Position numbers and translations under genes: made by a program
The notes under the pieces: generated by a model
Told to the model about the DNA's origin: nothing
What the model saw: the letters and a program-made list of their open reading frames with translations, nothing else
Databases searched by the model: none
Part shown: one piece after another, positions 1 to 11,042 of the stretch
How positions within the stretch are numbered: position 1 is the first letter of the stretch
Layout: the number at the start of each line of letters is the position of its first letter
Origin: Brachionus manjavacas
Taxonomy: Eukaryota > Rotifera > Eurotatoria > Ploima > Brachionidae
Reading direction: 5' to 3'
NCBI GenBank assembly: GCA_019054805.1
Contig: JAHQIY010000001.1
Coordinates: 310,001 to 374,000 of the forward strand
DNA: 64,000 nucleotides

Positions 1-60
1 TTTTTTTTGTTGTAAATTAAGATTTAGACTTAAAAATACTTTTTTTCTTCAACATAATCA

Positions 61-319
61 TACAGTACATCCTAAAACTAACTTCATCGCTTTCTTTTCC
101 TTTCCTCTTCCTTTCCTCTTCCTCTCTTATTCCTCACTTATTCCTTTCCTCTTCCTCTCTTATTCCTCACTTATTCCTTTCCTCTTCCTCTCTTATTCCT
201 CACTTTTTTCTTTCCTCTTCCTCACTTATTCCTTTCCTCTTCTTTCCTCTAAGAAAAAGGAAGGAAGAGGAAAGGAAGAGGAAAGAAATCGATGAAGTTA
301 GTTTTAGGATGTACTGTAA
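61..319. repeat. Inverted repeat with pyrimidine-rich centre
   Basis: The stretch starting TACAGTACATCCTAAAACTA at 61 returns as its reverse complement ending at 319. The arms are roughly 61-120 and 255-319 and are nearly identical. The arms themselves run into CTTTCCTCTTCC-type repeats, so the whole block could fold into one long hairpin. It looks like a small fold-back element; no coding sequence lies inside. Confidence 0.75.
128..226. repeat. 33-bp tandem repeat, three units
   Basis: Units begin at 128, 161 and 194 with TATTCCTCACTTATTCCTTT. The first two units are identical and the third has a few changes. The repeat forms the loop of the inverted repeat at 61-319. Confidence 0.9.
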
Positions 320-1835
320 TCAAATTTATTATTTAAGAATTCAAATTCGAAATTAGGAATAAAATAAAAAATAATCAAGATTAATGAATTGCTTTTTCAT
401 TAAGAGATCAATGTTAAAATTTCCGAGTTTGTTTCAAAATTTGAATTATTTAACTTGGATGACTTGTTGTTAAATTTTTTTCAAATAACTATGTAATTAA
501 AAAAAAGTGATTTCTTGAATATTTATAAATTTTTATATATAATCTATATTTTATTATGAATTTAAATAAATGAAGTGTAAATCAGTATTTTTATATTTTT
601 ATTAAAGTTGGGCACAAAGCCGATGATTTAACTTGAAATTAAAAAAAAAATTGAAACTATTTAAATACTTTTTAAAAGTAAGTATTCAAAGTAAATGAAG
701 CACTTACTTATAATCTCGATTTTAACGACATGTCACAGTATATATAGTGACATACTATCAATATTAAAATCTCCTATTTTTTTTAATCTTTAAGGTTTTT
801 TTTTAATCGAATTTGTCAAAATGGTCGATGAATATGTTAAGGAAAGAATATGATGTTTATATATTATTTATTAGAACTAGCGAATATAGAAAAAGGATCA
901 AATATTTAATAATAATAAAAAAGGTTATTCTGATATTGGATCATAAACTAGTTAATGGATAGATGATTAAAGAATGACCCTATATTATATTTGAAAAATA
1001 TAAAGCCAGTTTTGAATCCCTTCCTCGTTGCTAGTTGTAATGTTTACATTAGTACCCTTGGGCTCGTCTATCCGATCTCCTCGTTAGACGCATTAGAGCA
1101 GCTATTTATGTCCGTTGTAAATCCGATAGATCTTTTTTTTTTAATTTTTTTCAATTGACCTTCTATGTTTCATTATAAAAGATATTTAATTTTTAATAAT
1201 TTTTTTAGTAATTAAATTATGATAAATGAACTATTTAAGAATTGATGAAACCTTTCACTTTCGTCCAATCTCCTCTATTAATTCTTTAATTGTCTTTAAA
1301 TTTTTTTATTTTTTTTACAATTAAAGGCTTTAGGGAACTAAAATCTAATAATTCCATTTCAACACCTGATTTTTCATTTATTGAGTTTTCTTATGATGAA
1401 AAAAAAAACCATAGATGAATTACCCTCTTCTAATTCATCTGGCTTTATTGGTATTCATCCCAAAGTACTAAAAAGTCTTCCAGACTCATTTAATTTATAA
1501 TGATTGCTTAAGATTGAAAAATATCGGATCTACCTGATGCCCACAAACAAAAATCTTCTTCACACAATATTCAAACTCTTCCCCACATCTCAAAACTTTT
1601 CATGACAAAATAAGAATATTTTATGAAAAAATCTCTTTAACACAAAACAAAAACTTTTTAGCACAAAATATAAAAATTAAAAGATTCTCTCTAAATAAAT
1701 TTTTTAAAAAAAAATTGCAAATCTTTCTAACACAAAGCTTTCATATTTCATAATTGCTCTCCATCACAAAAAAATACATTAATCGATCAAAAAAAAAATG
1801 ACATCAAAAAAAATCAAAAAGTTAAAATCTACTAA
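320..1835. other. AT-rich intergenic DNA
   Basis: No coding region or clear repeat was recognised. A somewhat GC-richer patch at about 1040-1130 does not translate to anything familiar and does not contain usable tRNA promoter boxes. Confidence 0.6.
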
Positions 1836-2359
1836 TATAGACAGTTCATTGATGCTGAACCCATAAAAATAAGCTTTTCTTCGGTCTATGACCCATGCAT
1901 ATCTCAGGATGACAATAATTCCTCTCGCGAAAGAGGAATTGATATTCAATTCGAAGAAGAGCAGACGGTGTTAATGAATGATGAAGACTCTACCGACTAT
2001 TCGGGAATAGAAATGAGCATCACTACAGCATCAAATGATGTATCTTCTATTCCTAGCGCCACTAAAACTAATGAACTTAGTTCAGGTGTAAACTCCAGTA
2101 CCAAATCAAAATCATATCAAAAACCAGCACCAATCCTGAGACAAATACTAATTCTTTTAGCTATAAGACTTTTGTGATGATAAAACATTGTCAAAATCAA
2201 GAAGAGTTTGATGAGTTTTTTGAGAACAAAAATGGATTTACACGAGTAACGCACAGCCACAATGCTCCATGTACTTTAGAACACTGTAAAAAGCATATAC
2301 CTCATAAAATGAGGTACATTAAAAAAGTTTGTAACTGCAAAAATGTAAATTACAAATAA
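1836..2359 (+). pseudogene. Frameshifted transposon-like protein fragment
   Basis: An open frame from about 1836 to 2177 encodes an acidic, Ser/Thr-rich stretch. The frame then shifts, and 2174-2359 encodes a segment with a Cys/His-rich end (residues APCTLEHCKKH followed by CNCK). A continuous reading would cross at about 2100-2160. The second part resembles the N-terminal region seen before the catalytic core in some MULE-type transposases, but I have no catalytic residues to confirm this. No promoter or start is evident. I treat it as a dead transposon fragment. Confidence 0.4.
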
Positions 2360-2639
2360 AAATATTAAAATGTCAGTCTCAAGATGAATTTTTCATTTAT
2401 AAAAAGTCAACTGCGTTTTTTTAAGATTTTATAATGGATTGATTATTTTATCTGAAGATTTAGGTATTGAGTATTGGTATTTACCGATAAACATTTTCAA
2501 AATACTCCTGTTCCTAGCAATAGAGCAAAAAACTTAACAAAATGGCAAAACTTAAGACAAATTTCCAAGTACAGAGGTTCTAATCGTAACGCCGTTCGGC
2601 CGGCCGGCGCCGCCTCTGCTATTTTATCGGCCCGGCGGA

Positions 2640-3357
2640 CGAGGGCTAATGGGGGGAGACGAGTCCAGGAGTGCACTAGCTTTCGTAGACACAGAAAAGG
2701 ATCTGGGATTCACGTTTTCATGTAACTTGAAATTTTCTATTCATATTAAAAATCAAGTGAACAGAGCTACAGGAATACTCGGCCAGTTGAAAAGATCATT
2801 TAGATATTTGACCATAGATACGTACAGGACCCTCAATTGTGCCTACGTAAGACCCCACCTGGAATACGACGCTGTGTTCAGATGTTCAAACTCGCCAAAG
2901 GCATCAACGAAGTGAGCTGGGTGAATCCCCCGGTTCCTGCAAGTTCACTATCCAAACCCGGATCCGCCGGAAGTATCAGAGGTCATGCAAGAAGACTGTT
3001 CGGCCAGGCCTCCACCAAATGTCTTCAAAGGGCAAACACATTCACCAACAGGATAGTCGGCGAGTGGAACACCCTGCCAGCTACAGTCATAGACGTCGAC
3101 TCGGTCAACAAGTTCAAGAACCGATACGATGCCTTCCGGTCCAGTCAACAATCATGAACAGGAACATATTTATAAAATTTATAAAATGTTTCTTTTTACA
3201 GCTTTTTCTATCTGTAATCTTACTTCTTATTTTGACCTAAAAATTTAAACAGTTTTTCTTTTTGCAGTATTTTTCTATGTGTAATGTACAAGGAGCCACC
3301 ATAGGTGACCTCCTAGTAGGTCACCTCCCCAAGGTATATATATTATTATTATTATTA
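2640..3357 (+). mobile_element. 3' end of a LINE (jockey/CR1-like)
   Basis: The frame at 2649-2915 encodes a typical end of a LINE reverse transcriptase (EKDLGFTFSCNLKFS, ILGQLKRSFRYL, VRPHLEY). A deletion of about 60 codons with a frameshift follows. The frame at 2837-3157 then gives the terminal region (QMFKLAKGINEVSW, RGHARRLF, NRIVGEWNTLP, VNKFKNRYD). A 3' UTR follows with a perfect 9-bp stem (AGGTGACCT 3303-3311, AGGTCACCT 3318-3326), and the element ends in (TTA)n at 3344-3357. The copy is 5' truncated and dead. A GC-rich patch lies at 2590-2660 near its 5' edge. Confidence 0.85.
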
Positions 3358-3663
3358 TAAATCTTTTTAATGAAAAAGAATTTGTAAATAAAACTAAAAA
3401 AGACAGACCAAAGAATTCAGAGAAGTGGTGCGTCAGAGAATAGCTTAAATATTTTTTGCGGCAAAAAGTCATTGTGACGAAAAGATTTCCTTTAAATTAA
3501 TATTTTTTTTGACTCATAAATTTTAATTTCGAATAAAATATATTTTTTCTCATTAACACAATTTTTTAGTGTTTAAAAGTCATTTATGGTGAAGAGAAAC
3601 GTGTTTGTGGGGAAAAGATTTTCGTTTGTGAGGATAAGATATTTTATTGTGGGGAAACAATAA

Positions 3664-4340
3664 TCTCAAAAATATCCCGGATGACTGGAAATTAGCAATT
3701 GTTAATCTTTTATTCAAAAACAAAGGAAATAAATCAGACATAAATAACCATAGGGCTAAATCGGTTCTCTCTCTTCAATTGCAAAAATGATTGAAAAACT
3801 ATTTTGAATCTAATAGAATTTTTTTTAATGGGCAGCATGGATTCAGACCTGGTCATTCTTGGTATTTCATCAATATCTTGGTGAATTGAACCTGCCCAAA
3901 GAAAACAAGCTCACAACCTTATCACTTTTTATTGGCTTTAGAAAAGCTTTTAGTGTGATTGATTCTAATCTTTTTCTTTAAAATTGTTTCATTATGGGTT
4001 TGACAATAATTCGTTAGGTTTGCTTTCCTATTATTTTAGCAATAGATCACAAATGGTACGTCTAGGTAACGAAAATTCTAAACGTACTGCACTTAAGTTG
4101 GGAGTGCCACAACGCTGAGAATTAGGTCCTCTCCTTTTTCTGATTTTTATTAATGATTTTCCTTATTTATTTACTTAATTGATATAAAATTGTTCGCTGA
4201 TGACAATACGATTAGTCATTCTGATAAGGACTTGGACAATGTTTTGAAATTAAAAGTCTAAGTAACAAGGTTGATATTAAATGGTCAAAAAATTATTGTA
4301 TGATCTTTTCGAATAAAAAAAACAAATATTCCTGAATTGA
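3664..4340 (+). pseudogene. Degenerate LINE reverse transcriptase
   Basis: Translation in shifting frames recovers the order of a jockey-type RT: IPDDWKLAIVNLLFKNKG, then GQHGFRPGHS, then a decayed SLFIGFRKAFS (normally D-x-x-KAFD), then LGVPQ-stop-ELGPLLFLIFINDFP and IKLFADDNTI. Several stops and frameshifts break it. The 3' side is interrupted at about 4349 by a DNA transposon end. Confidence 0.75.
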
Positions 4341-4652
4341 TTGACAGTAAAATCATCCGGTTTTTTTCATCCCCAAAAAAATATCCCGATGAAAAGCATC
4401 CAATTTTTTTAAACCAAAAAAAAATAAGAAAATTATCCCTTTTTCTTATTTAAAACAATTATCCTAATTTTAAAAATAGAAAAAAACATCCCATTTTCTT
4501 AATTTAGAAAGTTACTCCGTTTTGAAATTTTAGAAAATTATCTTATTTTCTAAGTAAGATTTTTACATGAATTTCTTGCTTTGAAATTATGTCAGGAAAT
4601 TTTCTTTTATTTATTAGGGTTGCTAAAACTTCATGTTCCACATTTCTTAATA

Positions 4653-4968
4653 GTTTACTTGCTTACTGCATGCGAATTTAGAAAAAGTTAGAAACTTGGC
4701 AACTAATTCAGCTGAATTAGATTTCAGTGATAATAATGATTCTTTTAATATAATTGAGTCGCTTATAAATAGTGAGAATTTAGAAAGAAAGAGACAAGCC
4801 AAACGAGATGAGCAAGAACGTGTTGAAAGAAGAATTGCTGAGAGAATAGAAGCTTTAACAGATTCAGATATCAAGAATGAAGCAAAGAGGTTATGGGCGA
4901 AAAATGGCACTCAAAAAAAGCGAATCAAAAATGGACCGAGAATTAGCAAAAGCAAGTTTGATCAGTAA
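4653..4968 (+). other. Open frame of unknown nature, coiled-coil-like
   Basis: The frame is open from after a stop at 4650 to the stop at 4968 and has no ATG near its front. The central part is strongly charged and heptad-like (ENLERKRQAKRDEQERVERR), followed by a basic end. It lies within the transposon at 4349-6120, so it is probably a relic of that element's protein. I do not recognise the family. Confidence 0.35.
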
Positions 4969-5078
4969 AATAAGAACTGAGGAAAATCAAAGAAAAGACC
5001 TGGATTTTTTGGAAAGATTTTCAAACTATTAGTAGTAGTAAATATTTTGGATTAATTTAATTTTTTATTATATTACTA

Positions 5079-5973
5079 CAGTCAATCCTCCGTACAACGA
5101 AACCCCATAGAACGAAAAACCCTATAGAACGAATTCGATTTCGATCAATGGAAAATGAATACTTTTTATCTTCTGTAGAACGAATTTCGATGCAACGAAA
5201 ACCCGATACAACAAGGTTCTTCTAACGAACCAATTAATCTTTTTCTTAAGAAATAAAACTTCATACAACGAAAAATCAAAAAAAAATTCGCACCTTTATA
5301 TTATAAAAAAAATCTTGTATCAATCGTTAAACATTTAATTAACTAATTGGAAATAAAGCAAAAATTTAATTGTTCTTTATTTGACTTTATCTATATTCTT
5401 TCAAAAAAAATATATATTTACAGGTAAAAATTTTATCTGTTAATCTTTTTATTAAAATGAGTGAAAATTTATCTAATCCTGTCCCAAAAAAACGAAAATG
5501 TTATTCACTTGAAACAAAAATTGAAATAATAAAAAAGCATACAGACCAAAAAATAACGATTACTGCTCTTGCAAAAGAATATAACGCAAACCCCTCAACC
5601 GAAAAAGTCAATCATTAGTTCAAAAGAAGCAATCGAACGAATAAACGATTTAAAAGATTTTTTTTTAAATAAACAAGAAAATGATTCATCAAATATCGTT
5701 AACTTTTTGTTTAATATTGAAAATTTGGTAATTGAAAAAAGTTGTAATAAACAAACAACTATTACTTCGTATGTTAAAAAGGATTAATTTTTCTTATCAT
5801 TTTATTTTTTTATAAATTTTTTCACCTTTTTTCATTTATTTTAATAAAAATTCAAAATAATAAATCTTAAAATTTATTCAATGCTTTTGTATGGGATTTT
5901 CGATAGAACGAATTTCGATACAACGAATATAGAAATTTCCGCCCAACTTTGTCGTTATATCGAGGATTGACTG
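5079..5973 (+). mobile_element. Internally deleted Tigger (pogo) element
   Basis: The ends are CAGTCAATCCTCCGTACAAC (5079) and the inverted CAGTCAATCCTCGATATAAC (ending 5973). Both are flanked by TA, as expected of the Tc1/mariner-pogo superfamily. The element is 895 bp. It keeps only the two ends of a transposase gene and is inserted inside the larger transposon at 4349-6120. Confidence 0.9.
5457..5787 (+). pseudogene. Tigger transposase with the catalytic core deleted
   Basis: The ATG at 5457 opens a CENP-B/pogo helix-turn-helix N terminus (KKRKCYSLETKIEIIKKH, then ITALAKEYN). After about 50 codons the frame ends. In another frame, up to 5787, comes the usual Tigger C-terminal tail (SKEAIERINDLKDFF ... 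KQTTITSYVKKD). The whole RNase H-like core with the D-D-D residues is missing. The product cannot transpose, but the element may have been mobilised by a relative. Confidence 0.8.
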
Positions 5974-6382
5974 TATAATTTTTCATATATTTTAAATAAA
6001 TTATAATTGCCTCAATAATTTCTCATTTTAAATATCTGAAAAGAAGGGATAATATTCTTATTTTTTTTTGGGATTAAAAAAATGGGATAATTTTCTTAAA
6101 TAAGAAAACGGGATGATTTTAATATTTACCTCCTGAATTCATACATCTCTGAAGAAATTAAATAAAAGTTTTGCGAAAAACCTGGTCAATTTTCAAAAAT
6201 TCTTAGTAAATTTTAAATTTTTAAAAGTTTGTTTACAGTAAAAAATTAGAAAAAAAATTAGTTCCATAGACCCATGGAAATGGAGTAAGTTCTAATTGTT
6301 GTTGCACACTATTAAAAAGATTTTATCTTATTTCTAATAAATTATTTTGTTATATGAATTGCCAATAGATTGATTGAGAAAC

Positions 6383-7438
6383 TTACTTTTTAGTCGCAGA
6401 AAATTCAATTAAAGGATAACTGCTAGTAGATGAGTCTAGATCTGTTCTAATAGCATACTTTGAGGACGGATAAGTTTCAGAACTTATCTCGTTTGTGCAT
6501 GATTTATTAAAGTGGTAATCATTTTGTAGAATTTTTAAACTAGTTGGTCGATCAATTTGAAATGCACGGATTTGAGACAGTTGAGTTGTATTCCACAATT
6601 TGACCAAATTATCTGCTGCAACTGAGATCAAGATGTCATGGACAATTTCCATTGACCAAACACTGTTTGCATGGGCTTCGATTGTAATAACAAATTCTTG
6701 TTGATCAATAAAATCAAGAAGCTTAATCTCTCCATTTTTTAAGCCACTTAACAAAAATGAAGAATTCAATTTCTTCAAACTTGTTGTCGGGGACCCTGGT
6801 CGACATGCCATCACATAAAATCCATTTAAACTGTATAATCTAGTGTTTGCATGGCAAGCATAAGCCATTGTTCTATAGTCTAAGAATTCTGTTCCCTTAA
6901 AATCATAGCACACCATTGAAATAGTGTCAACTAAGCTAAATTCTTCAACTTTCCAAATTTTGAACTTATTATCATTGCCCACAGATATAAATCTCATATA
7001 GGCATAACAATCATCAGGCAGTATTTTCAAATTCATAATACCACTTCGGTGAGCAGCTGGTATTAGCTTTATTAGGGAATAGTTGTTTAAATTCCAAACT
7101 TTGATGCTTCCCTCAACAGATCCACTTAGCAGATATGTCTCATTTATTGCCAAAAGAGAGCTTATTTTGAATTTAGAATGATTGAGAGATGTATTTAGTT
7201 TTTTCTCGTGATAATTCCAAATGTCAATAACTCCACTACTTGTTCCAGCTGCTAGCAAATTTTTTCCCAAATATTCAAGAGAAGTGTAATTGCTTTTGCT
7301 ATGAAGAGAAATTAGTTCGTGTGTTTGATTGAAAATTTTGACAAAACCATGTTCTGTTCCAACTGCAAATTTGAAGCCATGAATTTTTACCGGGCTTATT
7401 AGTAGGCTTTGAATAATAAAAAATAGCTGTAGGCTCAT
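6383..7438 (-). CDS. WD40-repeat protein
   Basis: This 351-residue protein carries at least six WD40-like blades, seen as pairs of a small-residue strand and a D/N-x-x-x-K-[IVL]-W/F strand: EHGFVKIF, SSGVIDIW, EGSIKVW, DNKFKIW, NGEIKLL and DNLVKLW. It probably forms a beta-propeller scaffold. The first 15 residues are hydrophobic, but propeller sequence begins almost at once, so a signal peptide is doubtful. The start is the first ATG of the open frame (7436-7438). The TAA stop falls inside GTAAGT, a perfect 5' splice donor, so the last exon may lie further down and the true C terminus may differ. No finer family assignment is possible. Confidence 0.85.
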   Translation of the reverse strand: MSLQLFFIIQSLLISPVKIHGFKFAVGTEHGFVKIFNQTHELISLHSKSNYTSLEYLGKNLLAAGTSSGVIDIWNYHEKKLNTSLNHSKFKISSLLAINETYLLSGSVEGSIKVWNLNNYSLIKLIPAAHRSGIMNLKILPDDCYAYMRFISVGNDNKFKIWKVEEFSLVDTISMVCYDFKGTEFLDYRTMAYACHANTRLYSLNGFYVMACRPGSPTTSLKKLNSSFLLSGLKNGEIKLLDFIDQQEFVITIEAHANSVWSMEIVHDILISVAADNLVKLWNTTQLSQIRAFQIDRPTSLKILQNDYHFNKSCTNEISSETYPSSKYAIRTDLDSSTSSYPLIEFSATKK

Positions 7439-8514
7439 TTAAGCTTACTTTAGAACTTTGAAATTCTATAAATATTTTTTTGATAGATTTTTTTTCCAAA
7501 TAAACTATGTTTGTGCTCAGAAAAAATTGCTTGTCTTTTTTTTGTTCCTAAAAAGTTTGGAGAAAATTAAGATTATCCGAAATTGATTATAAAAAAAATT
7601 CATCAAGGGACATTTTAAATCCAATATTTTTTTTTATTTTTTCTGAAAATTATTTGTTTTAGAATTTGGTGAAAAATAAAATATTTTTTTTCGGAAACTT
7701 GAAGCTTATGATCAAATGTTCATGATCATTTTAATTTTTTACGATATTTTTATTTTTAAAATTTACTGCAAGACATAAGTAAACATTCAATTTTTAAATT
7801 GAGTTATTTTTAATCTAAAACCTGGGTATGATGTAACATGGTTTATTACACCTGAAAATGACAATGTGACATAATGCAGAAAAAAAAATTAATTAGATAA
7901 TATATTCATTTTCGAATTCTTTTTTAATTTTTTTAAATTTTTTACTAATCGACTAAAATGTGTTTTATTCAATTATTCAAAGATGCTTTTTTATATTTTG
8001 GTATTTTTTTTATTCTCTCTTAATATTTAAATTTTTGATCTTTATTTTCTTTTTAAATTTACATCTCCTAAAAAGGAGGTTAATTCAATTAATAAATAAA
8101 TAAAAAATATAGAAAATTATACAAAGAATAAATAGTGTAATTGATTTTTTTTTTATTTTTCTTTCACCAATTAGTAAATTGTTTTCCATACGTTCTAAAA
8201 CTGATTCAATATTCTCACTTTTATAATCTGTCACTATTTAAATTTATTTTATATCAAAAAGAATTTGGTTTAGTTTAACTGAGATTTAAAAAATTGTACT
8301 CATTTTTCTCTTTCAAAAAAAAGTTCTCTTTTTGTATCAAACACATTTAAATGTTCAAATAAACAGTGGGTACATCTTTTTCAGGTATTCATCAAAATAT
8401 ATCTCTGCTCTTTATTTATTTATTTAAAAATTGCTTAGTGTTCATTAAACTTTTATGAACTTTTTTCTAAACTTCAAATTTGACTTTTTTCCATTAAAAT
8501 TTATTTTCAGAAAT
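7439..8514. other. AT-rich intergenic DNA
   Basis: It lies upstream of the WD40 gene on the minus strand and presumably holds its promoter. No recognisable element or repeat was found. Confidence 0.5.
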
Positions 8515-8820
8515 CGTCTGTTCAACAAAGCACGATATTGTAGAAGACAGGTGGAAAGGTTGTTAACGAAAAATAAGCAATTACTGGATGAGAACCAGAA
8601 ATCAGAAGAAAGGAATAATCAGGTAAAATTGAAAAAAGAACAACTACAATTAGAAAAGGAAAATCGAACATTGCGTGCAGAGAGTCGAAGATATGACTCA
8701 AATGGGAATCAAAAACTTTTGTTTGCCCTTTTTGCATTGATATATCTAGTTCGGATGTGGGTATTCTGGCACTCATGTGTGGACCTGTCTTGTGCAAAGA
8801 CTGCTACTGGCTTATAAGAA
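8515..8820 (+). pseudogene. Coiled-coil plus RING-finger protein, frameshifted
   Basis: After a typical acceptor (TTTTCAG, ending 8510), one frame encodes a coiled coil (RRQVERLLTKNKQLLDENQK, then KKEQLQLEKENRTLRAE). At about 8700-8725 the coding moves to another frame, which reads CPFCIDISSSDVGILALMCG and then PVLCKDCY. That is the C-x2-C ... C-G-x3-C-x2-C spacing of the first half of a RING finger, the E3 ubiquitin ligase zinc fold. The usual His before the third pair is Pro here (CGPVLC rather than CGHxxC). The break between the two halves and the missing rest suggest a pseudogene or a misplaced exon. The RING call is mine from spacing alone. Confidence 0.45.
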
Positions 8821-8879
8821 CAATTTTCAAATTAAATTTATTTTTTAATATATTATATTTAATTTATTTACAGCAAATT

Positions 8880-9060
8880 TTGTTGAGCCTTTTGACGAAA
8901 TCCCTGCCCAGACATGAATCTTGCTCTTAAATTTTGAATTTGATGGTATTGTTTCTTGTCTTGAAGCAACCAGTCTTTTAATTTTAATTTTAGCTTCGTC
9001 AACAAAAGTGTAACTTTTGAAACTTATGTTTTGATTTAGCGAACACCAACTAGAAACTTT
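8880..9060 (-). pseudogene. Tc1/mariner transposase fragment
   Basis: On the minus strand the frame reads FVDEAKIKIKRLVASRQ and later SKIHVWAGISSKGSTKF. This matches the segment around the first catalytic Asp (F-x-D-E-x-x-[IF]) and the following HVWGGIS-x-x-G block of Tc1/mariner transposases. Nothing before or after is preserved. Confidence 0.7.
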
Positions 9061-9166
9061 TGAAAGAGCTAAAAATAAATTAATAACTAATCTTTGGTTT
9101 TTAAGCAATAAAGACTTTAAATTCAAAATATTAAATAAATACCAAAAAGTATTTTGTTAAAGAAAT

Positions 9167-9658
9167 GGGTCTATTCCCTTATTTGACCAAAACTAATTTT
9201 AGGTGATAGCTGACCAATGCTGGTCACAGAATACGTGATCAAAATTTAGGTAAAATCATTGATCACAAAATGTTAGCCTTGATCACATAAAAAAAAATTA
9301 TTTGAATTTAACTTAAGCTTTGAAAAATTTTTTAAGTAGAAATATAATAATAATAATTTTTTAAACATTTTAAACATAAATTTATCATGAACCTTAAGCA
9401 TTACAAAATATATATTTTGAAAAAGAGGTATAAATAAACATATGAGCAGAAAACATAAGACTAGTTTTTTTTTACTTTAAAGATTTAAATTTTTTTATTT
9501 TTTTTGTGCACCTATTTTCTCAATCGATCACACAATAAATTTATTTTAAATTTCAAATTTTTCATTTTTCGTTCACCTAAATTTTGATCACGTATTTCGT
9601 GACCAATGTTGGTCACCTTTCACCTTAAAAATTTTTTGGTCACATAAGGGATAGGCCC
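9167..9658. mobile_element. GGGTC-ended MITE, member 1
   Basis: The left end GGGTCTATTCCCTTATTTGA and the inverted right end GGGCCTATCCCTTATGTGA begin an inverted repeat of about 85 bp. The arms contain GGTCAC and GTGATC motifs. The flanking 8-mers AAAGAAAT (9159-9166) and AGAGAAAT (9659-9666) agree at 7 of 8 positions and look like a target duplication. It has no ORF. Confidence 0.8.
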
Positions 9659-9666
9659 AGAGAAAT

Positions 9667-10639
9667 AAATTCAAAAAAAAAATTCCACTTCTTAATATAA
9701 TTCTAATAATTTAATAATTTTAATACAGATTATAATTTTCTTTTACACATTTTTACCAAAATTTTGCAAATCCTACTGAATTTTACCTTATCAAAATTAA
9801 CTTCTTACGTAAATTAGCATAAAAATCAGTATTTTTTTAATTTGTTTAATTCTCTTTATAAAATTTGAAAATAGCCCCAAAAAATGCCATTTTTTCGGAG
9901 TTTGGTGTGTTAGAGTCTGAAATCTGAATTTTTGTTTTCCATGTTGCTTTTTATTGTTTTCTCTTCTGCAGTTAAAATTTAATTATGAATTCACTTACAT
10001 TTGCTTAATTCTTCATATTCTGAATAAAAAAGTGTACCCAACAAATCTCATTTTTTTTCTTTATTAATTAATCCCTAATCAAGTCCCTGAATATCTCTGG
10101 TTAGGAAACATGTTGACAAATAAGGCGGATTATTACAATGAAGTCGTTTTTTCAAAGACCAATTCCAGTGAATAAAAAAAAGTTGAGGTAATGACGACGG
10201 TCCTTTAATCCGACGTTCTCTCTTTAGTACATTCAGATCGCTAAATCTATTAAAAAAGGCCTTACATATAAATCGTTCAAATTATTCAGTTTGTTGAATT
10301 TGTTCATGACCTTTTAGTATATTTTGCTTATTTGGTCTTTTAAAATTTCAATAAGAGATCATTATTTTTTAATTTTTATTTATTAATCTACAATTTTTCT
10401 TTGTTTTAAATATTTAACAAATAATAAATAAAAAATGAAAATACTTCGAATTTATGTGTTTTTAATAATTTTTTTCTTTAAATTTGAGTTTCAAACGTTT
10501 TATTGATTAAGAATTATTGATTTGAGAATTAAATCTAATTGTACAATAATTGTTATTAAAATATAAAGTAAGAATTGTCAGAATTGTCAGACATATCGTA
10601 AATTGCTACAAAAATATAAATTATAAATTATAAACTAGT
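9667..10639. other. AT-rich intergenic DNA
   Basis: No gene or clear mobile element was recognised here. Confidence 0.5.
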
Positions 10640-10890
10640 TATATGATTAAACAAGATAGAGACTAGCTCTCGCGTTTTGGCTGTTGGAATCGTTGCGAAG
10701 TTTTCGAAGGAACTTCTGTAAGAAGCTGTTGCGATAAGCTGCCTTGTTTGCTTTTCTTGTTTGGAAGCGAAGGTTGCGTGGTTGACATGACGTGATGGGA
10801 TGGTTTGGGTCAGCCAGAATTCTATTGAGTGTTTGTTCGCAGGCATGGTCTATAAACTCGGCGATTGGGAGGAGTTTGTAAGAGCCTGCA
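10640..10890 (-). mobile_element. C-terminal end of a LINE protein
   Basis: The minus strand reads SYKLLPIAEFIDHACEQTLN, then RILADPNHPITSCQPRNLRF and NKAAYRNSFLQKFLRKLRN, ending at a stop near 10660. This order (PI-x2-FI, then the ILxDxxHP block) is typical of the terminal region of jockey-like LINE polymerases. The GC content is clearly higher than the surroundings. The 3' side carries a short ATAATTT-type repeat tail (10610-10640). It is 5' truncated. Confidence 0.65.
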
Positions 10891-11042
10891 GTCTGATCAT
10901 TTTGATAATTTTTACAAAAAAAATAAAATAAAAAAGAATAAATGAATCATGATATTCCACTAAATAATCAATCATTTAAAAAAAAAAAACACAAGATTCA
11001 GTTTGTTGGATTGTATTCAGATTGTCAATACATTAAAAAGTT

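Larger units (their letters stand above)
4349..6120. mobile_element. DNA transposon with imperfect terminal inverted repeats
   Basis: The left end AAAATCATCC (4349-4358) matches the right end GGATGATTTT (6111-6120) in inverted orientation. Further inverted similarity continues inwards (AATAAGAAAATTATCCC on the left; GGGATAA, TTCTTA on the right). It sits in the LINE remnant that ends near 4340 and is itself interrupted by the Tigger element at 5079-5973. Target duplications are not clear. Superfamily is unknown. Confidence 0.55.

Noticed and set aside
128..226. CRISPR-like regular repeats
   Set aside because: The 33-bp units are directly adjacent with no unique spacers; a plain tandem repeat.
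1040..1135. GC-richer patch as a possible RNA gene
   Set aside because: No fold, no promoter boxes and no homology recognised.
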